Below, in pieces: positions 1-9,193 of a stretch of DNA of 32,050 bases. A program made the position numbers and the translations under genes. Each line of letters starts with the position of its first letter. Position 1 is the stretch's first letter. Source of the DNA: an uncultured Ruminococcus sp. (GTDB lineage: Bacteria; Bacillota; Clostridia; Oscillospirales; Acutalibacteraceae); assembly GCA_902786345.1 (NCBI GenBank), contig CADACB010000029.1, forward strand, positions 1-32,050. The letters are read 5' to 3'. The notes beneath the pieces are model-generated. The model worked only from the letters and a program-made list of their open reading frames with translations. It was not told the origin of the DNA and searched no databases.

Positions 1-146
1 TTTTTATTTATATCTTTATTATAGCATAGTCATTGTCTATTATAATTCATTATTCTAATATAGAATTATATTTTTGATTTAATCAGTGTTTCCCTAATAC
101 AATTCCAAATTACCTGAAAGTTGGTGACACATATCGCCCTGTTTTC
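1..146. other. AT-rich left flank and probable island junction
   Basis: The first 75 bases are very AT-rich and hold no convincing gene. A weak promoter-like pair, TTGTCT (33-38), 17 bases, TAATAT (56-61), can be read on the + strand, but it fits consensus poorly. From about base 78 the composition changes, and the reading frame of the helicase-methyltransferase opens immediately after an in-frame TGA (75-77). Codons 78-146 already read like protein homologous to the start of a GIY-YIG domain. The boundary between flank and island therefore lies near base 78-90. Confidence 0.4.
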
Positions 147-3100
147 GTGCGCCTTCGCGAATGGATGCAGTTTTTCCCTAACCTTCGGAAAGAATTTGAG
201 GATTCTGCAGCTATCAATGACGATATCTTTTTCCGTGATTATTCTGTACATCAGTATTTAGAAAGCGATTTATCTAAACATCGTCTCGAACCACAAGAAT
301 ACCCCGATGCGTACTATTCAAATGAGTTTTTCCGAGACGTTCAGGTTGAGCATGTCCAGGAAGCAATAAGTGATATTCGCAAAAACTTTGAGCATAACAC
401 CGGAAAATATAAATATTATGATGCGAACAGTCGTCTTCCGGAAACCTATACTTATGCGTCTACCGGCGTATGGACTCCTCGCCCCAATCAACAGGATACA
501 ATTGATAAATTTGTTACTGCCGTAAATGCCGGTCGCACTAATCTTCTAATGTATGCCGTTATGCGATTCGGTAAGTCCTTTACCTCGCTTTGTTGTGCGA
601 AAGCAATAGATGCAAAAACTGTGCTTATTGTATCAGCCAAGGCCGATGTGCGTGAGGAGTGGAAGAAAACGGTCCAGAGCGCCGACAATTTCAATCAGGA
701 CTATGTTTTCATAACCAGCGATGATTTGGTTCGTGACCAATCAACAGTTTCTTCCGTGCTTGCTGATGGTAAAGGCGCAGTCGTTTTTTTGACGTTGCAG
801 GATTTGCAGGGCGAGCATATCAAGGACAAGCATCAGGATATCTTCGGCCAGCAGATAGATCTTCTTATCGTTGATGAGACGCACTACGGTGCAAGAGCGG
901 AAAGCTATGGAAAAGTATTACGTTCCGTCAATTATGAAAAGGATATCAAAGAAAAGCACGCAAACGATGATTTTGTCGAAATCAAAGACGCTGAAGAACA
1001 GCTGAAATCACTCTCCGTGAAAATTACTTTGCACCTTTCCGGAACGCCGTATCGAATCTTAATGGGCAGTGAGTTTTCGAAAGAAGATATCATTGCTTTC
1101 TACCAATTTTCAGATATTGTTAAAGATCAAGAAGAGTGGGATGAAGAGCATCTTCTGAAAGATGCAGAAGATGTCAAAGAGTGGGACAATCCGTATTTTG
1201 GTTTTCCGCAGATGGTAAGATTCGCTTTTGTCCCGAGCAAGTCAGCTTTGGCGATTCTCGAGAGCTTAAAGAGCGGTGGTACGACCTATGCCTTTTCCGC
1301 TCTATTAAAACCGCAATCAATTAGTAAAGATCCCGTAAATTCGTTGCATAAGAAATTTGTTTATGAACAGGAAGTCCTTGAGCTCTTTGAAGCCATCGAT
1401 GGTAGTAAAGACGATGAGGGGCTCTTATCTTTCCTTGATTACGATAAGATTAAAGACGGCAAAATGTGTCAGCATATTGTCTGTGTTTTGCCCTACTGTG
1501 CATCCTGTGATGCATTAGAGGCTTTAATTGAAAACAATCGTGATGAGTTCAAAAACCTGAAGGACTACGAAATAATTAATATTTCAGGAGTCGATTCTCC
1601 CAATGAGTATCGTACCGTTCAGGCGGTGAAGGCAAAAATCAAACAGTGCGCCGCAGAGGGCAAGAAGACCATCACCCTTACGGTTAACCGTATGCTCACG
1701 GGGAGTACTGTTGAAGAGTGGGATACTATGATTTTCCTGAAAGATACCGCTTCCCCGCAAGAGTACGATCAGGCAATATTCCGTTTGCAAAACCAGTATA
1801 TCCGAGAGTATATAGGCTCGGATGGTGATATCATCAAATTTAATATGAAGCCTCAGACGCTTCTGGTGGATTTTGATCCGCATCGAATGTTCGTTATGCA
1901 AGAACAGAAGTCGCAGATATATAATGCCAATACCGACGCTTCTGGCAATGAACATCTTCGTGAAAGGTTGGTCGAAGAACTCCGCATTTCGCCTATTATT
2001 ACGCTAAACAAGAATAGAATAGAGCAAGTTCAAGCAACAGATATTCTTGCCGAAATCAGCGCATATTCAAGCAATCGCGGCGTGCTAGATGAAACTAAAG
2101 AGATTCCTGTAGACATGTCGCTGCTTGGTTTAGATGCCATAAAGGAGGAAATTGAAAAGCAGGCTGAGCTCGGTTCCCGTCAAGGCTTGTCTATGGATGC
2201 CCATAAAGGCGAAGAAGGTGATTTGGACAATTCTGAAGATAATAATGACGATCAAGGTGATCGTGGTCAATCGGGTGATGAACCTAATGGGACTGATGGC
2301 GCCGAAGACGTCACAACGCCTCCGGAGGAAGACATCAAATCCCTCGAAAACAAGTTCCGAACATATTATTCTAGAATCCTATTCTTTGCCTTCCTTACAA
2401 AGTCGCCAGTTTCTTCATTGGACGACGTAATTCAATACATGGATAATGTCGAGAATGCTAGGATCGCTAGGAATCTGTTTCTTGAGAAGAGCATCCTTTC
2501 CCTGATTAGGGACCATATAAACATTTTCGTCCTGCGTCAATTGGATTATAAGATTCAGAACATAAACACATTGTCTCGCGATGAATCCGTTGATCCGATG
2601 AGGAGAGCTGCTGTAGCAATTAGAAAATTTGGTAGAATATCCGATTCGGAAATCACTACGCCTGAGGTGACGGCATCTGCTATGATTGATTTGATCCCAG
2701 ATGAATGCTTTGTGGGGCTGGTTGGCGACACTGATGCGAGGATTTTGGATATTGCCAGCAAGATGGGCGAATTTGCTGTTGCCATAGTCAGGAGGTGTGG
2801 AGATCTTGGTATTCCTATTGAGAACATTAAAGATAAAATTATCTCGATTCCGACTTCCTCAATCGCCTACGAATTTACGCGTAAGGTGTACGAGGTGCTC
2901 GGGCTCAGTGTTGATTCCATTGCAGAGAGTTTTAACAGCTATGACCTGCTCAAGGTAAAGAGGACGAATGAGGATGGCACACTAAGTGACGAGCTTGATT
3001 ATGCAAAAATAAGAAAGATCCTAAATCGGAAGGAAAGAATGTCGAACATTTCCCTCTCCGATGATATGGACGGAATAGAGGAGGTAGATAAAGTGAGATT

Positions 3101-4097
3101 TAGTGCAGTTGTAGGTAACCCGCCCTATCAAGAGGCGGATGGCGGAGCCAGTGCGAGCTCAAGACCTATATATCCGTATTTTGTAGATATCTCAAGAGAA
3201 CTAACCCCTGAATACATTTCAATAATTATGCCTACGAGATGGTTTGCTGGTGGAAAAGGTCTTGACGACTTTAGGAAGTCGATGCTAGATGATAGGCACA
3301 TTAAAGAGCTTCATGATTGTTTGCATCCAGAAGAGATATTTCCTAATACCAATAATCGTGGAGGTATTTGCTATTTCCTTTGGGATAGTCAGTATGATAA
3401 TGAATCTGTTCTGAGTGTAAAAGTGGTAACCCATAATGGAAATGGTGAGGTAACCGAATCAATTCGCCCGATGAGAACAAGGGATTTAGATATTTTTATC
3501 CGCAACAGTGCTGCTCTGAGTATTCTAGATAAAGTGGTACCGAATGGAAGCACCGATGTGATGGCGAATCATATCTCACCTCGTCGTCCATATGGTTTGG
3601 ATGGTAATTTTATAAAAACAACTAAGTACCATGTCGCTGGAACTGACATGGTTAATCCAGTTAAGTGTTACGGGAAAGCTAGAGCGATTGGATTTGTTGA
3701 AAAGGCGGATATTCCGAGCCATCCAGAATGGATTGACTGTTGGAAAGTCTTTATGCCATATGCCAATAATGTTGGAACAGAACTTAATGATGATAACCAG
3801 AACACATTCATAGGTGAGCCTAATTCTGTTTGCACGGAAACCTTTTTAGCTGTTGGGCTCGAAGATAACCTCAATGAGGCACAATGTATCAATTTATCGA
3901 ATTACCTAAGGACGAAATTTGCAAGGTTTTTGCTCAGTCTCGCCAAGATTAGTCAGCATGGAACCAGTAAAACATACCGCTTTGTCCCCGTGGTTGATTT
4001 CTCTGAAGAGTGGACCGATGAAAAGCTTTATGAAAAATACGGATTAACCCAAGAGGAAATTGATCTCATTGAAAGCAGTATTAAGCCAATGGCATGA
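147..4097 (+). CDS. GIY-YIG / SF2 helicase / N6-adenine methyltransferase fusion (single-chain restriction-modification), 5' end truncated
   Basis: This is a 1316-residue single-polypeptide restriction-modification enzyme, similar in layout to Type ISP and Eco57I-like proteins. Residues 1-80 resemble the middle of a GIY-YIG nuclease. The SF2 ATPase follows: Walker A-like RFGKS (G142-S144), DETH box (D243-H246), SGTP motif (298-301) and QAIFR motif VI (Q542-R546). An acidic linker at about 690-735 precedes the methyltransferase, which has an AdoMet site of the ILDIASKMGEF type (D868) and the catalytic NPPY (N991-Y994). The C-terminal 250 residues should be the target recognition domain. The GTG start at 147 has no ribosome site. 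The frame is open from 78, and those codons read KVGDTYRPV-like GIY-YIG sequence, so the true N-terminus with the GIY strand is missing. Helicase and methyltransferase look intact. The class is confident; nuclease activity is doubtful. Confidence 0.85.
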   Translation: MRLREWMQFFPNLRKEFEDSAAINDDIFFRDYSVHQYLESDLSKHRLEPQEYPDAYYSNEFFRDVQVEHVQEAISDIRKNFEHNTGKYKYYDANSRLPETYTYASTGVWTPRPNQQDTIDKFVTAVNAGRTNLLMYAVMRFGKSFTSLCCAKAIDAKTVLIVSAKADVREEWKKTVQSADNFNQDYVFITSDDLVRDQSTVSSVLADGKGAVVFLTLQDLQGEHIKDKHQDIFGQQIDLLIVDETHYGARAESYGKVLRSVNYEKDIKEKHANDDFVEIKDAEEQLKSLSVKITLHLSGTPYRILMGSEFSKEDIIAFYQFSDIVKDQEEWDEEHLLKDAEDVKEWDNPYFGFPQMVRFAFVPSKSALAILESLKSGGTTYAFSALLKPQSISKDPVNSLHKKFVYEQEVLELFEAIDGSKDDEGLLSFLDYDKIKDGKMCQHIVCVLPYCASCDALEALIENNRDEFKNLKDYEIINISGVDSPNEYRTVQAVKAKIKQCAAEGKKTITLTVNRMLTGSTVEEWDTMIFLKDTASPQEYDQAIFRLQNQYIREYIGSDGDIIKFNMKPQTLLVDFDPHRMFVMQEQKSQIYNANTDASGNEHLRERLVEELRISPIITLNKNRIEQVQATDILAEISAYSSNRGVLDETKEIPVDMSLLGLDAIKEEIEKQAELGSRQGLSMDAHKGEEGDLDNSEDNNDDQGDRGQSGDEPNGTDGAEDVTTPPEEDIKSLENKFRTYYSRILFFAFLTKSPVSSLDDVIQYMDNVENARIARNLFLEKSILSLIRDHINIFVLRQLDYKIQNINTLSRDESVDPMRRAAVAIRKFGRISDSEITTPEVTASAMIDLIPDECFVGLVGDTDARILDIASKMGEFAVAIVRRCGDLGIPIENIKDKIISIPTSSIAYEFTRKVYEVLGLSVDSIAESFNSYDLLKVKRTNEDGTLSDELDYAKIRKILNRKERMSNISLSDDMDGIEEVDKVRFSAVVGNPPYQEADGGASASSRPIYPYFVDISRELTPEYISIIMPTRWFAGGKGLDDFRKSMLDDRHIKELHDCLHPEEIFPNTNNRGGICYFLWDSQYDNESVLSVKVVTHNGNGEVTESIRPMRTRDLDIFIRNSAALSILDKVVPNGSTDVMANHISPRRPYGLDGNFIKTTKYHVAGTDMVNPVKCYGKARAIGFVEKADIPSHPEWIDCWKVFMPYANNVGTELNDDNQNTFIGEPNSVCTETFLAVGLEDNLNEAQCINLSNYLRTKFARFLLSLAKISQHGTSKTYRFVPVVDFSEEWTDEKLYEKYGLTQEEIDLIESSIKPMA

Positions 4098-4188
4098 GCG
4101 ATATTGACAATAGCTTATAAATTATTCACAAAGTGTCATTGTCGATCACCGCTCAGATTGAATGTGTGTTGAGTAAGGAGCTATCAGC

Positions 4189-5244
4189 GTGGCTATTAGA
4201 AAAATCAAAATCTATAATTTCAAGGGACTACGAGAATTTGAAACGGAACTGAATCCCGGACTGAATATACTAGTAGGCGATAATGAGGCGGGCAAATCTA
4301 CAATATTAGAAGCGGTTCATCTCGTACTTACGGGAATGTATTGTGGACGTGGAATTCGAAATGAGATATCCCCATATCTTATCAATGATGAAACTGTTAA
4401 AGAATATTTAAATTCCCTCAGTTCAGATAAACCGCTTCCGCCTCCTGGCCTGATGATTGAAATTTATTTTGATGGCTCCATTGATCCTGAGTTCGAAGGC
4501 AACGATAATACGGATAAACAAAACAAAATAGAAGGATTTCGTTTTGAAATTTCTTTTGCCGAACAGCATAAACCAGAATATGAAAAGCTGGTTCTGAACA
4601 AAGAGATTCATAGCTTGCCCACAGAGTATTATCTTGCATCATGGACAAAGTTTGACCGCAATGCAACAACTACGCGCATGATACCGATAAAGTCTGTGTT
4701 GATTGACTCATCAAATTATCGGTACCAGAATGGCTCAGATGTATATATCTCAAGAATCGTCAAAGATTTATTAGGCGAAGAGGATGTTATCGCTATATCT
4801 CAAGCTCATAGACGAATGATAGAGGGCTTTGCAAACGATCCAGCCATCACTAATATCAATACCAAAATTAGTGCAGAGTCTACCATCGTTCATGGAGACG
4901 TGTCGTTGAGCGCCGATCAGGGCAACAAAAACGCCTGGGAATCGAGCTTAATTACACAGGTTTCGGGAATTCCCTTCACCCATATTGGGAAAGGGGCTCA
5001 ATGCACAATCAAGACAGAGTTGGCGCTGAGTCACAAAAAAGCAAATAGTGCCGAAATTATTCTACTTGAGGAGCCGGAAAGTCATCTTTCCTACTCGAGA
5101 CTAAATGAGCTGATCTCCATGATCTCCGATAAATATGGAGATAAGCAGATATTAGTATCAACCCATAGCAGCTTTGTCGCCAATAAGCTCGGGCTATCAA
5201 ATCTCATTCTCTTAAAAAAATGGAAAGACGACGCGTATCAATGA
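4189..5244 (+). CDS. gajA: GajA-like OLD-family ATPase half (frameshifted gajA, 5' part)
   Basis: This is the N-terminal ABC-type ATPase of an OLD-family nuclease, the GajA subunit of Gabija. The GTG start at 4189 is set by the ribosome site TAAGGAG (4174-4180), eight bases upstream. Visible motifs are the FKGL start typical of RecF/OLD ATPases, Walker A GDNEAGKST (G30-T38), Walker B ILLEEPESH (E294-E297) and the H-switch STHSS (H326). The frame reaches a run of seven A (5214-5220), then reads nine off-frame codons ending in TGA (5242-5244). Removing one A would restore the frame into the TOPRIM half. Written as it stands, the product is a complete ATPase domain without a nuclease. The next system gene, a UvrD-like helicase, overlaps the end of the TOPRIM half, which supports Gabija over a lone OLD protein. 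Confidence 0.85.
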   Translation: MAIRKIKIYNFKGLREFETELNPGLNILVGDNEAGKSTILEAVHLVLTGMYCGRGIRNEISPYLINDETVKEYLNSLSSDKPLPPPGLMIEIYFDGSIDPEFEGNDNTDKQNKIEGFRFEISFAEQHKPEYEKLVLNKEIHSLPTEYYLASWTKFDRNATTTRMIPIKSVLIDSSNYRYQNGSDVYISRIVKDLLGEEDVIAISQAHRRMIEGFANDPAITNINTKISAESTIVHGDVSLSADQGNKNAWESSLITQVSGIPFTHIGKGAQCTIKTELALSHKKANSAEIILLEEPESHLSYSRLNELISMISDKYGDKQILVSTHSSFVANKLGLSNLILLKKWKDDAYQ

Positions 5245-5821
5245 GCTTTCATCTGCCGAATTCTTCCAAAAAATAGCTGGATATGACACTCTTCGCCTTA
5301 TACTCTGTCGTAGAGCGATTCTTGTTGAGGGGGATTCCGATGAATTAGTCGTTCAACGCGCGTATATGGATCTGCACGATGGGCGTTTACCGATAGCCGA
5401 TGGCGTTGACGTGATTTCGGTCGGATTGTCGTTTCTGAGATTTCTTGAAATCTCAGTTAAGCTAAATATTCCGACTTGTGTTGTTACAGATAATGACGGC
5501 AAAATTGATGCACTTCAGAAAAAGTACGCGGATTACCTTGGTGATAAGGCGAAACCGAATATAAGCATTTGCTTTGATGAGACGGTAGATAAGAACGATG
5601 CTGACGTATCAGATTTTAACTACAACACCCTTGAGCCAAAGCTATTAAAAGCGAACAGCCTTCAATTGTTTAATACAATCTTTGGGAAGAAGTACGCTAC
5701 TGAAGACGATCTGCGGAAGTATATGAAGGAGCACAAAACTGAATGTGCTTTATCAATCTTTAATTCCAAGCAAAAAATCAATTACCCAGATTACATAACA
5801 AGGGCCGTGAAAGATGAGTAG
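5219..5821 (+). pseudogene. gajA: GajA TOPRIM nuclease half, out of frame with the ATPase half
   Basis: In the +1 frame relative to the ATPase half, the DNA reads on from N-G-K-T-T-R-I-N-E-L, which is the usual linker of OLD proteins, into a TOPRIM domain. The first acidic motif, VEGDSDE, has its Glu at 5327-5329 and an Asp at 5333-5335. The second acidic motif, TDNDG, lies at 5489-5500. The only nearby ATG (5366) has no ribosome site and would delete the first acidic motif, so independent translation should not give an active nuclease. Joined to the ATPase half the protein would be about 543 residues, close to known GajA proteins. The end overlaps the GajB start by eight bases. Either the gene is broken, the extra A is a sequencing error, or the tract slips during transcription, translation or replication. 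Confidence 0.8.
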
Positions 5822-6917
5822 CAAACTAATAGTTGCGGGCGCTGGCTCGGGAAAAACCACCTGGCTTGTCAAAGAAGCTCTAAAGATCAAGGATGGCCGG
5901 GTACTGATTACTACCTTCACCGATGCGAATGAGCAAGGGATTCGGGATAAGTTCTTTGAGCTCCATGGATGTATTCCGGCTAATGTAACCTTGATGACAT
6001 GGTTTGCATTTTTGCTCAGACATGGAGTGCGGCCATACCAGAGTGTTATTTATGAGGACGATATTAAAGGGTTACTACTAGTAAATACACGATCTGGGCT
6101 GAAAGCCAAAACAAGAGGATTCCCGGTATACTATGGCGAGAAGGACACGGAAATGTTTTATTTGAGCAAGTCAAAGAAGATATATTCTGATAAAATCGCC
6201 AAATTTGTCTTTAGAGCCAATGAGAAAACGAATGGACTTGTACTTGATAGGATTTGTCGGATTTATCCCAATTTCTTCATTGATGAAGTCCAAGATATGG
6301 CGGGGTATGATTTGGAGCTTATTCGGCTCCTACACGAGGCAAACGTCAACCTTCTAATGGTTGGCGATCCTCGTCAAGTGACATATCACACCCATGACGA
6401 GGCAATGAATAAAACCTATGTTGATGGAAATATCGCCGGATACCTCAGAGATAAATGTAAATCTGTGACCATAGATGAGACGACGCTTAACATTTCCCAT
6501 CGAAATAATTCTCTCATCTGTAATCTTGCCAATACGGTGTATCCCCAGCATCCACAAGTCAAGGGTAGCGAGAGACCAAGCACGGGGCATGATGGCATAT
6601 TTCTAGTTTCGCCAAAAAGTGTAGAAGATTACATTTCCGAATTTCGCCCGATGCAGCTTCGGGATAAGAGGACCGTTAAGGTAAGCGAAAATGCACCAGC
6701 TATTAACTTTGGCGATGCGAAAGGGTTGACTTTTGAAAGGGTTCTTATATACCAAACTAAACCTATACTTGCGTGGTTAAAGGATTGCAATTCGAAGCTG
6801 GAGCCAAAAAGTCGTGCTAAGCTATATGTAGCAATTACCCGTGCGATGCATAGTGTTGCGTTTATTGATGATACGATTGACAGCGACAAGCTGTCCTTCA
6901 TACATCGGTGGAGATGA
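5814..6917 (+). CDS. gajB: GajB-like UvrD/Rep-family (SF1A) helicase
   Basis: This is the helicase subunit that pairs with GajA in Gabija. Motifs run in order: Walker A AGAGSGKT (A8-T15), motif Ia TFTDAN, motif II FIDEVQD (D157, E158, Q160, D161), motif III GDPRQ (G184-Q188), motif V GDAKGLTFE (G300 onward) and motif VI AITRA (R343). At 367 residues it is clearly shorter than a full UvrD and shorter than the roughly 490-residue type GajB, which suggests reduced 1B/2B subdomains. The ATG lies inside the end of the GajA TOPRIM frame (ATGAGTAG), so translation is probably coupled to GajA. A ribosome stopping early at 5244 would be expected to lower GajB output. The frame is intact and ends in tandem stops, TGATAG. 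Confidence 0.85.
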   Translation: MSSKLIVAGAGSGKTTWLVKEALKIKDGRVLITTFTDANEQGIRDKFFELHGCIPANVTLMTWFAFLLRHGVRPYQSVIYEDDIKGLLLVNTRSGLKAKTRGFPVYYGEKDTEMFYLSKSKKIYSDKIAKFVFRANEKTNGLVLDRICRIYPNFFIDEVQDMAGYDLELIRLLHEANVNLLMVGDPRQVTYHTHDEAMNKTYVDGNIAGYLRDKCKSVTIDETTLNISHRNNSLICNLANTVYPQHPQVKGSERPSTGHDGIFLVSPKSVEDYISEFRPMQLRDKRTVKVSENAPAINFGDAKGLTFERVLIYQTKPILAWLKDCNSKLEPKSRAKLYVAITRAMHSVAFIDDTIDSDKLSFIHRWR

Positions 6918-7039
6918 TAGTGATTGCTAGACATTAACACTACTATAAAGCCGTTCTTTAGTTTATTAGAAAGAAAAACATCGAGCTCATGCATGAGTAC
7001 GCTTCCATTCTAGATAATAATATAATTGGAGATAATCAA

Positions 7040-9193
7040 ATGGATAATGTTATACGATTCGATTGGGTTGACTTCTATAAGGAGCTGGCCGGAAAGCTGT
7101 TGCAATACAAGGACAACCGCGCTGCGTTAATTGAACAGGTTCGGAAGATCTATGAGATGACAGGGATTAATCTTCCTACTCTCGAAAAAGATAATCAAAT
7201 AGTAGATATTGATCCGTTCACTTTCTTTGGTCTCTTTAATAAGAAACTTACAGACGCTAACCGTCTTGCCATTTTGCAAGCGATTGCTTCCCTGTTTGAT
7301 GTTAAGGAGCCCGTTCCAACAGCTTTTGACAGTATTCCTGTTCTTAATCCGCAGAATGCAACATTTTATTATTTTCTCCCGGATCGTGGAGAGAATGACA
7401 TTCCTGATCTATGGGGCTTGTTTGAGGCTGCATTAGTTTATTCTGGTAATCCGACTCCGGAAAATAGAGAGAATGTGTCTCGCTTCTTTGATCTTGCCAT
7501 TAACAAGAAAGGCAATGGTAATAGTAAGATCACGATGGGGTTGTACTGGATTGCTCCAAACTCCTTCCTGAATCTGGATAGCCGGAATGAATGGTATATC
7601 TATCGATCCGGTAAGATACCAGCAGATGTCGTACAGGGGCTCCCGGCAATTGAAGCTAAGATCGCCGCAAGTAAGTACTTCGATATCGTAGAAAAACTTC
7701 GCAATTACTTACAGAGTGAAGCCTCCAGCCTTAAAGACTTCAAGGACTTGAGTTTTGAGGCATGGCGCTACTCTGAAGAGGTGAATGAGGAGCAGCGAGC
7801 TGAAGCTAAGGCAGAAAGCGAAAAAGGTGCGGCAGTTGCGGATGAAGATGTAGAAACTACCCACTACTGGATTTATTCGCCTGGCGATGGAGCAGCCTAT
7901 TGGAATGAGTTTTACGAGGCCGGTATCATGGCGATTGGTTGGGATATCGGGAACCTGAAGGATTATTCTAGCAAAGAACAGATGAAGCAGACCATGAAGG
8001 ATCGTTTTGATCCGAGCCTGTCTTACAAGAATGCTGCCCATGCTACTTGGCAATTCGCAAATGAGATGAAGCCGGGAGATATTGTGTTCGTCAAGAAAGG
8101 CATGCATCTCGTTGTAGGTCGCGGCGTCGTTGACTCTGACTATTATTATGACGAGAGCCAGTCGGATTTCAGGAATGTCCGCAAGGTGAAATGGACGCAT
8201 AAAGGCGAATGGCAACACCCTGGCCAGGCTGTCATGAAGACGCTGACAGATATTACCCAATACAGTGAGTACGTGGAAAAGCTCAATTCCCTGTTCGAGA
8301 GCGAAGTAGATGATGACGTTGAAGAAAAGGAAGTAAGTTATCCGGCATACGATGCTGATCAGTTCCTCGAAGACGTTTATATGAGTAAGGCGGATTACGA
8401 TACGCTCGTTTCGCTTGTTATACACAAAAAGAACGTGATATTGCAAGGAGCGCCGGGTGTCGGCAAAACATATGCGGCTCAGCGGCTTGCTTATTCTATC
8501 ATGGGAGTGAAGGATAAAGAACGTGTGATGATGGTGCAGTTCCATCAGAGCTATTCCTATGAAGATTTCATCATGGGCTATCGTCCGACGGAAAACGGTT
8601 TCGAGCGTAAAGCAGGCGCGTTCTATAACTTCTGTAAGAAAGCGGAAGTAGATAGCGATAATGATTACTTCTTTATCATTGACGAAATAAACCGTGGCAA
8701 TTTGAGCAAAATCTTTGGTGAGCTGTTTATGTTGATCGAAAACGACAAGCGCGGCATCGGTCTTCAGCTTTTATACTCCAATGAGAAGTTCTCAGTTCCT
8801 GAAAACGTGTATATCATTGGCATGATGAATACTGCTGACCGTAGTCTTGCAATGCTGGACTATGCGCTTCGTCGTCGTTTTGCGTTTTATGAGATGAAGC
8901 CCGGATTCGAGACCAAGGGATTTAGAGATTATCAGGAAGGTCTATCAAACTTGAAATTCGATCGATTGATTGCCACTGTCCAGACGCTTAATGAAGCTAT
9001 TGCTGCTGACGAATCTCTTGGTGAGGGCTTCTGCATTGGACACAGTTATTTCTGCAATCTAAAGGAAGTAACCGATCAGGCTCTGTCTGAAATCGTAGAG
9101 TTTGAGCTTATTCCTCTACTTAAAGAGTACTGGTTTGATGAGCCGACAAAGGTAAAGAGCTGGGTCAATCACCTAAGGAGTGCTATTAATTGA
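7040..9193 (+). CDS. mcrB: McrB-like AAA+ GTPase with an EVE-like DNA-reader domain
   Basis: This is the motor subunit of an McrBC-type, modification-dependent restriction system. The chosen ATG (7040) follows GGAGA (7028-7032) by seven bases; an in-frame ATG at 6989 has no ribosome site. The 717-residue product has an unnamed alpha/beta N-terminal region found on other McrB-like ATPases (about 20-235), then a PUA/EVE-like domain starting at HYWIYSPG (H275) and ending near 395, which in this family reads modified bases. The AAA+ motor follows, with Walker A GAPGVGKT (G470-T477), Walker B IIDEINRGN (D548, E549) and the McrB GTPase signature MMNTADRS (595-602). The stop overlaps the McrC start by four bases, so the two are coupled. 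A substrate such as methylated or glucosylated phage DNA is inference. Confidence 0.9.
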   Translation: MDNVIRFDWVDFYKELAGKLLQYKDNRAALIEQVRKIYEMTGINLPTLEKDNQIVDIDPFTFFGLFNKKLTDANRLAILQAIASLFDVKEPVPTAFDSIPVLNPQNATFYYFLPDRGENDIPDLWGLFEAALVYSGNPTPENRENVSRFFDLAINKKGNGNSKITMGLYWIAPNSFLNLDSRNEWYIYRSGKIPADVVQGLPAIEAKIAASKYFDIVEKLRNYLQSEASSLKDFKDLSFEAWRYSEEVNEEQRAEAKAESEKGAAVADEDVETTHYWIYSPGDGAAYWNEFYEAGIMAIGWDIGNLKDYSSKEQMKQTMKDRFDPSLSYKNAAHATWQFANEMKPGDIVFVKKGMHLVVGRGVVDSDYYYDESQSDFRNVRKVKWTHKGEWQHPGQAVMKTLTDITQYSEYVEKLNSLFESEVDDDVEEKEVSYPAYDADQFLEDVYMSKADYDTLVSLVIHKKNVILQGAPGVGKTYAAQRLAYSIMGVKDKERVMMVQFHQSYSYEDFIMGYRPTENGFERKAGAFYNFCKKAEVDSDNDYFFIIDEINRGNLSKIFGELFMLIENDKRGIGLQLLYSNEKFSVPENVYIIGMMNTADRSLAMLDYALRRRFAFYEMKPGFETKGFRDYQEGLSNLKFDRLIATVQTLNEAIAADESLGEGFCIGHSYFCNLKEVTDQALSEIVEFELIPLLKEYWFDEPTKVKSWVNHLRSAIN

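Noticed and set aside
4104-4132. TTGACA upstream of gajA as a promoter
   Set aside because: The hexamer is perfect, but no -10 lies at 16-18 bases; the nearest TATAAA is only eight bases away.
7709-8545. 278-codon open frame on the - strand
   Set aside because: It lies wholly inside mcrB in antisense. Its translation is low-complexity in character (His, Ile, Leu and Arg rich) with no domain, and it has no ribosome site.
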